Source: Embleya sp040605455 (GTDB lineage Bacteria; Actinomycetota; Actinomycetes; Streptomycetales; Streptomycetaceae). Taken from it: a stretch of 8,110 nucleotides of DNA. This document shows positions 5,204 to 8,110 of this stretch, piece after piece. Location: the NCBI RefSeq assembly GCF_040605455.1, contig NZ_JBEXCV010000248.1, forward strand, positions 1 through 8,110, read 5' to 3'. The first letter of the stretch is position 1, and every line of letters starts with the position of its first letter. The notes beneath the pieces were generated by a model. It was not told the origin of the DNA, ran no database searches, and saw nothing but the letters and a program-made list of their open reading frames with translations. The position numbers and the translations under genes were made by a program.

Positions 5204-6223
5204 TCAGCGGCCGATGTCCGGCGCCGGCCCGGTGGAGGCTCGGACGACCAGTTCCGGGCGGTAGATCAGTTCGGTACGCGGCGCCCGGCCTCCGCCGATC
5301 TCGTCGAGCAGCGCCCGCACCGCCGCAGCGCCCATCGCCTGCACCGCCTGGCGCACCGTGGTCAGCGGCGGATCGGTGAACGCCACCAGCGGCGAGTCGT
5401 CGTAGCCCACCACCGAGACGTCCTGCGGCACCCGCAAGCCGCGCTCGCGCGCCGCGCGCACGGCGCCAAGCGCCATCAGGTCGCTGCCGCACACGATCGC
5501 CGTCGCACCCCGCTCCCACAGCGCACCGGCCGCCGCCTGCCCGCCCTCGACCGAGAACAGCGAGCGCTCGATCCAGCCGTTCGCGTCCTCGACCCCGAAC
5601 CGCTCGGCGAGCCCGCGCCGAAAGCCGGCGATCTTGCGCGCGGTGGGCACGTACCGCTCCGGCCCGACCGCGAGCCCGATCGCGGTGTGCCGCAGCGAGG
5701 CCAGGTGCCCTATCGCCAACTCCACTGCGACCGCCTCGTCGCTGGAGATGAACGGCGCGTCCACGCCCGGCGCGAAGCCGTTGACGAACACCATCGGCAG
5801 GCCGCGATCGACCAGGCGCAGGTAACGGGACAGGTCCGCGCCCGAGTCCGAGTGCAGGCCGGAGACGAACACGATCCCGGACACCCCACGTTCCAGGAGC
5901 AGTTCGGTGTAGTCGTCCTCGGTGACCCCGCCCGGGGTCTGCGTGCACAACACCGGCGTGTACCCGTGGTGTGCCAACGCCCGCTCGATGACCTGCGCGA
6001 ACGCCGGGAAGATCGGGTTGTCCAACTCCGGGAGCATCAGCCCCACCAGGCCCGCGCTGCGGCGGCGCAGGCGGGCGGGACGTTCGTATCCGAGCACGTC
6101 GAGAGCGGTCAGGACGGCCCGCCGAGTGTCGTCCGCGACTCCGGGTTTGCTGTTGAGAACCCGGCTCACGGTCGCCTCGCTGACCCCTGCCTGCGTTGCG
6201 ATGTCCGCCAGCCGAGCCTTCAT
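5204..6223 (-). CDS. LacI-family transcriptional regulator
   Basis: A 339-residue DNA-binding repressor of the LacI/GalR family, normal in length. The helix-turn-helix is at residues 4-23 (RLADIATQAGVSEATVSRVL) and the hinge at about 47-58. A periplasmic-binding-protein-like effector domain follows from 59 (LVGLMLPELDNPIFPAFAQVI) to GSDLMALGAVRAARERG (247-262), VSVVGYDDSPLVAFTDPPLTTVRQ (269-292) and a C-terminal YRPELVVRAST. From memory the sequence resembles Streptomyces maltose-type regulators (MalR/Reg1), which suggests a carbohydrate ligand, but the sugar cannot be read from the sequence. The ATG at 6223 gives the classic N-terminus; an in-frame upstream start at 6415 would add 64 non-family residues. 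TAGGCT lies seven bases upstream, so the mRNA may be leaderless. It is divergent from msiK, a likely functional partner. Confidence 0.93.
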   Translation of the reverse strand: MKARLADIATQAGVSEATVSRVLNSKPGVADDTRRAVLTALDVLGYERPARLRRRSAGLVGLMLPELDNPIFPAFAQVIERALAHHGYTPVLCTQTPGGVTEDDYTELLLERGVSGIVFVSGLHSDSGADLSRYLRLVDRGLPMVFVNGFAPGVDAPFISSDEAVAVELAIGHLASLRHTAIGLAVGPERYVPTARKIAGFRRGLAERFGVEDANGWIERSLFSVEGGQAAAGALWERGATAIVCGSDLMALGAVRAARERGLRVPQDVSVVGYDDSPLVAFTDPPLTTVRQAVQAMGAAAVRALLDEIGGGRAPRTELIYRPELVVRASTGPAPDIGR

Positions 6224-6230
6224 GCCCCGC

Positions 6231-6236
6231 AGCCTA
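6231..6236 (-). promoter_or_regulatory. -10 box of a probable leaderless promoter for the LacI gene
   Basis: On the minus strand TAGGCT fits TANNNT and is seven bases from the ATG at 6223, which would put transcription start at the start codon. A G-rich stretch lies between them, so a short conventional leader is not excluded. No clear -35 hexamer is visible at 17-18 bp. The phased repeats at 6244-6276 overlap the region RNA polymerase would occupy. Confidence 0.45.
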
Positions 6237-6243
6237 GTGAGAC

Positions 6244-6282
6244 TTTCAGCAGGATTTCGCAGGGGTTTGCGGGTCACGCAAA
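6244..6282. promoter_or_regulatory. 11-bp phased repeats plus inverted repeat, probable operator in the lacI-msiK region
   Basis: Three imperfect repeats start with TTT at 6244, 6255 and 6266, exactly 11 bp apart: TTTCAGCAGGA, TTTCGCAGGGG and TTTGCGGGTCA. The third overlaps an inverted repeat TTTGCG-GGTCA-CGCAAA (6266-6282). They lie 21-59 bp upstream of the LacI start, over its predicted promoter, and about 20 bp before the msiK -35 box. The most economical reading is autoregulation by the LacI protein. Direct repeats at 11 bp are also a feature of Streptomyces PhoP boxes, but the match to the GTTCACC core is poor. Confidence 0.45.
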
Positions 6283-6304
6283 ACATTTCCGACGATCCCG
6301 ACTG

Positions 6305-6333
6305 CTGACAGAACCCGTGCGCCCGGGTACGGT
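6305..6333 (+). promoter_or_regulatory. msiK promoter (-35 CTGACA, 17 bp, -10 TACGGT)
   Basis: CTGACA (6305-6310) and TACGGT (6328-6333) have an ideal 17-bp spacer and match the Streptomyces principal sigma factor pattern well. Start is expected near 6340, leaving a leader of about 120 nt before msiK. It is the best promoter match in the window. Confidence 0.65.
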
Positions 6334-6350
6334 GATCGCAGTCCATCAAG

Positions 6351-6366
6351 AATGGACTAGACCACT
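6351..6366 (+). promoter_or_regulatory. DasR-responsive element (dre) candidate upstream of msiK
   Basis: AATGGACTAGACCACT matches 14 of 16 positions of the Streptomyces DasR consensus A(G/C)TGGTCTAGACCA(G/C)T as I know it; the differences are at positions 2 and 6. It lies at about +12 to +27 of the predicted transcript, a suitable place for repression. A second symmetry, AGTCCAT-CAAGA-ATGGACT (6340-6358), overlaps it. DasR is a GntR-family regulator relieved by aminosugar phosphates, and MsiK powers chitobiose uptake, so the link is biologically coherent. Confidence 0.65.
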
Positions 6367-6459
6367 TGCCCAGCGCGAGACACGGGCAATCAGCACGGGG
6401 TACTTCACCCTCCACTCGGATCGTCCGGCACGTTCCTGCCGGTGGAAGGACACATCACC

Positions 6460-7569
<1,110 letters not shown>

Positions 7570-7575
7570 TTGTTG

Positions 7576-7719
7576 GGCGGTTCGCCGCCGGCTCGCGAGG
7601 CACCGCTTTTTGCTCCCCCGCTTCGCCCCTCCGCAAAAAGCGGCTCCCCGCTCGGGACGGTGTGACCCGGAGCGAGCGGAGGGACACACGGCCCCTCGCG
7701 AGCCGGCGGCGAAGCCGCC
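7576..7719. repeat. 144-bp nested palindromic element
   Basis: Outer arms at 7576-7600 and 7694-7719 pair over 25 bp with one bulged G in the right arm (7714). Inside are two more inverted repeats: CCGCTTTTTGC/GCAAAAAGCGG (7603-7613, 7633-7643) and CCGCTCG/CGAGCGG (7648-7654, 7673-7679). Each outer arm can also fold alone, the left one as GGCGG-TTCG-CCGCC. The whole can form a three-way-branched structure or cruciform. It fills the gap between msiK and the PPOX gene. It may be a terminator, a processing or mRNA-stabilising structure, or a dispersed repeat with terminal inverted repeats. No target-site duplication was found at its ends. Confidence 0.75.
7603..7643 (+). terminator. Internal hairpin downstream of msiK
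   Basis: CCGCTTTTTGC and GCAAAAAGCGG form a perfect 11-bp stem with a 19-base loop, 33 bp after the msiK stop. The T-run lies inside the stem rather than after it, so this is not a classic terminator, but together with the surrounding nested palindrome it probably ends or protects the msiK transcript. Confidence 0.45.
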
Positions 7720-7724
7720 AGACT
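7719..7724 (+). promoter_or_regulatory. Possible -10 box for the PPOX-type gene
   Basis: CAGACT differs by one base from TAGACT, a TANNNT-type -10 box, and lies six bases before the ATG at 7731, a leaderless spacing. Its first base is the last base of the nested palindrome. No -35 box is evident. Weak support. Confidence 0.25.
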
Positions 7725-7730
7725 CAGGGC

Positions 7731-8110
7731 ATGGAACGCATGACCGAGACCCAATGGCGGGCCTTCCTCCTGGCCGGCCCACGCACGGGGAAGCTCGCCA
7801 CCGTACGCCCCGACGGTCGGCCGCACGTGGCTCCGATCTGGTTCGACCTCGACGATCGGGGCGACACCGTCGAACTCGTCTTCACCACGTTCGCGTCCTC
7901 GGTCAAGGGCCGTAACCTCGCCAACGACCCGCGCGTGAGCCTGTGCGTGGACGACGACCGACCGCCGTACGCGTACGTCGTCGTCGAGGGTGAGGCCCGG
8001 GTCTCGGCCGACCCGGCCGACCTGCGGATCTGGCCGAGCCGGATCGCCGGGCGCTACATGGGCGTGGACAAGGTGGTCGACCGCGAGCCGGTGGACGGCG
8101 AACAGGTCGT
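7731..8110 (+). CDS. PPOX-class (pyridoxamine oxidase-like) probable F420- or flavin-dependent protein, 3' end outside window
   Basis: The first 126 residues of a split-barrel protein of the pyridoxamine 5'-phosphate oxidase-like superfamily. GKLATVRPDGRPHVAPIWFDLDD (20-42) is the characteristic first strand pair; VFTTFASSVKGRNLANDPRVSLCVDD (52-77) contains the conserved Lys-Gly-Arg-Asn-Leu cofactor-binding region; AYVVVEGEARVSAD (82-95) follows. This pattern is typical of the actinobacterial PPOX-class probable F420-dependent enzymes (Rv1155-like), which bind F420 or flavin; the substrate cannot be assigned. The start is ambiguous: ATG at 7731 is at leaderless distance from a possible -10 box, and an in-frame ATG at 7740 has only a weak GGA upstream. 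The frame is open at the window edge. Confidence 0.85.
   Translation, partial: MERMTETQWRAFLLAGPRTGKLATVRPDGRPHVAPIWFDLDDRGDTVELVFTTFASSVKGRNLANDPRVSLCVDDDRPPYAYVVVEGEARVSADPADLRIWPSRIAGRYMGVDKVVDREPVDGEQV

Noticed and set aside
6244..6276. PhoP box (11-bp direct repeats)
   Set aside because: The spacing fits, but the GTTCACC core is matched at only about 7 of 11 positions in two units and less in the third, and the gene context is sugar uptake rather than phosphate.
6224..6415. Upstream extension of the LacI gene to an ATG at 6415
   Set aside because: It would place 64 extra residues before the canonical LacI N-terminus and run through the msiK promoter and DasR-like site.
6442..6459. GTG at 6442 as the msiK start
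   Set aside because: It overlaps the GGAAGGA ribosome-binding site for the ATG at 6460, which gives the usual MsiK N-terminus MATV.

Overview
The window is high-GC actinobacterial chromosome, most likely from Streptomyces or a close relative (Streptomycetaceae such as Kitasatospora or Embleya). The evidence is GC-biased third codon positions, a CdgB-type GAF-PAS-GGDEF cyclase, an MsiK-type multi-sugar ABC ATPase with a DasR-like operator, leaderless-looking starts with TANNNT boxes, and terminators without U-tracts. It reads as ordinary core or near-core chromosome: no phage, transposase, CRISPR array, biosynthetic cluster or toxin-antitoxin pair was seen. I found no convincing new multi-gene system; the interest lies in regulation and in degenerate enzymes.

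Layout. (1) 1-1093, minus: N-terminal 364 residues of a GAF-PAS-GGDEF diguanylate cyclase (cdgB-like), its catalytic GGDEF loop lying outside the window. (2) 1094-1563: a gene-free divergent control region rich in small inverted repeats. (3) 1564-2958, plus: a short adenylate-forming (acyl-CoA ligase-like) protein with a degraded P-loop and Arg in place of the C-terminal catalytic Lys. (4) 3062-3592, plus: a flavin reductase-like FMN-binding protein, probably leaderless. (5) 3613-4470, minus and convergent: a TesB-like double-hotdog acyl-CoA thioesterase. (6) 4561-4824, minus: a small GlsB/YeaQ/YmgE-type membrane protein. (7) 4996-5072, plus: tRNA-Thr(UGU), followed by a strong 13-bp hairpin. 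(8) 5204-6223, minus: a LacI-family regulator, divergent from (9) msiK, 6460-7569, plus. (10) 7576-7719: an elaborate nested palindrome. (11) 7731 to the end, plus: a PPOX/F420-type flavin-binding-fold protein, cut by the window edge.

How they fit together. The best-supported unit is the lacI-msiK divergent pair. MsiK powers several carbohydrate ABC importers. Its upstream region holds a CTGACA-N17-TACGGT promoter with a 14/16 match to the DasR operator just downstream of the predicted start, linking it to aminosugar/chitin control. The LacI gene has 11-bp phased repeats over its own probable leaderless promoter. A second, looser theme is acyl-CoA chemistry (ligase-like protein and thioesterase): both upstream regions contain versions of a CTGACGG-type palindrome, which may be a shared operator. 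CdgB-type enzymes make c-di-GMP, which controls development through BldD in Streptomyces. All family calls were made by eye from translated sequence and motifs; no database search was run.
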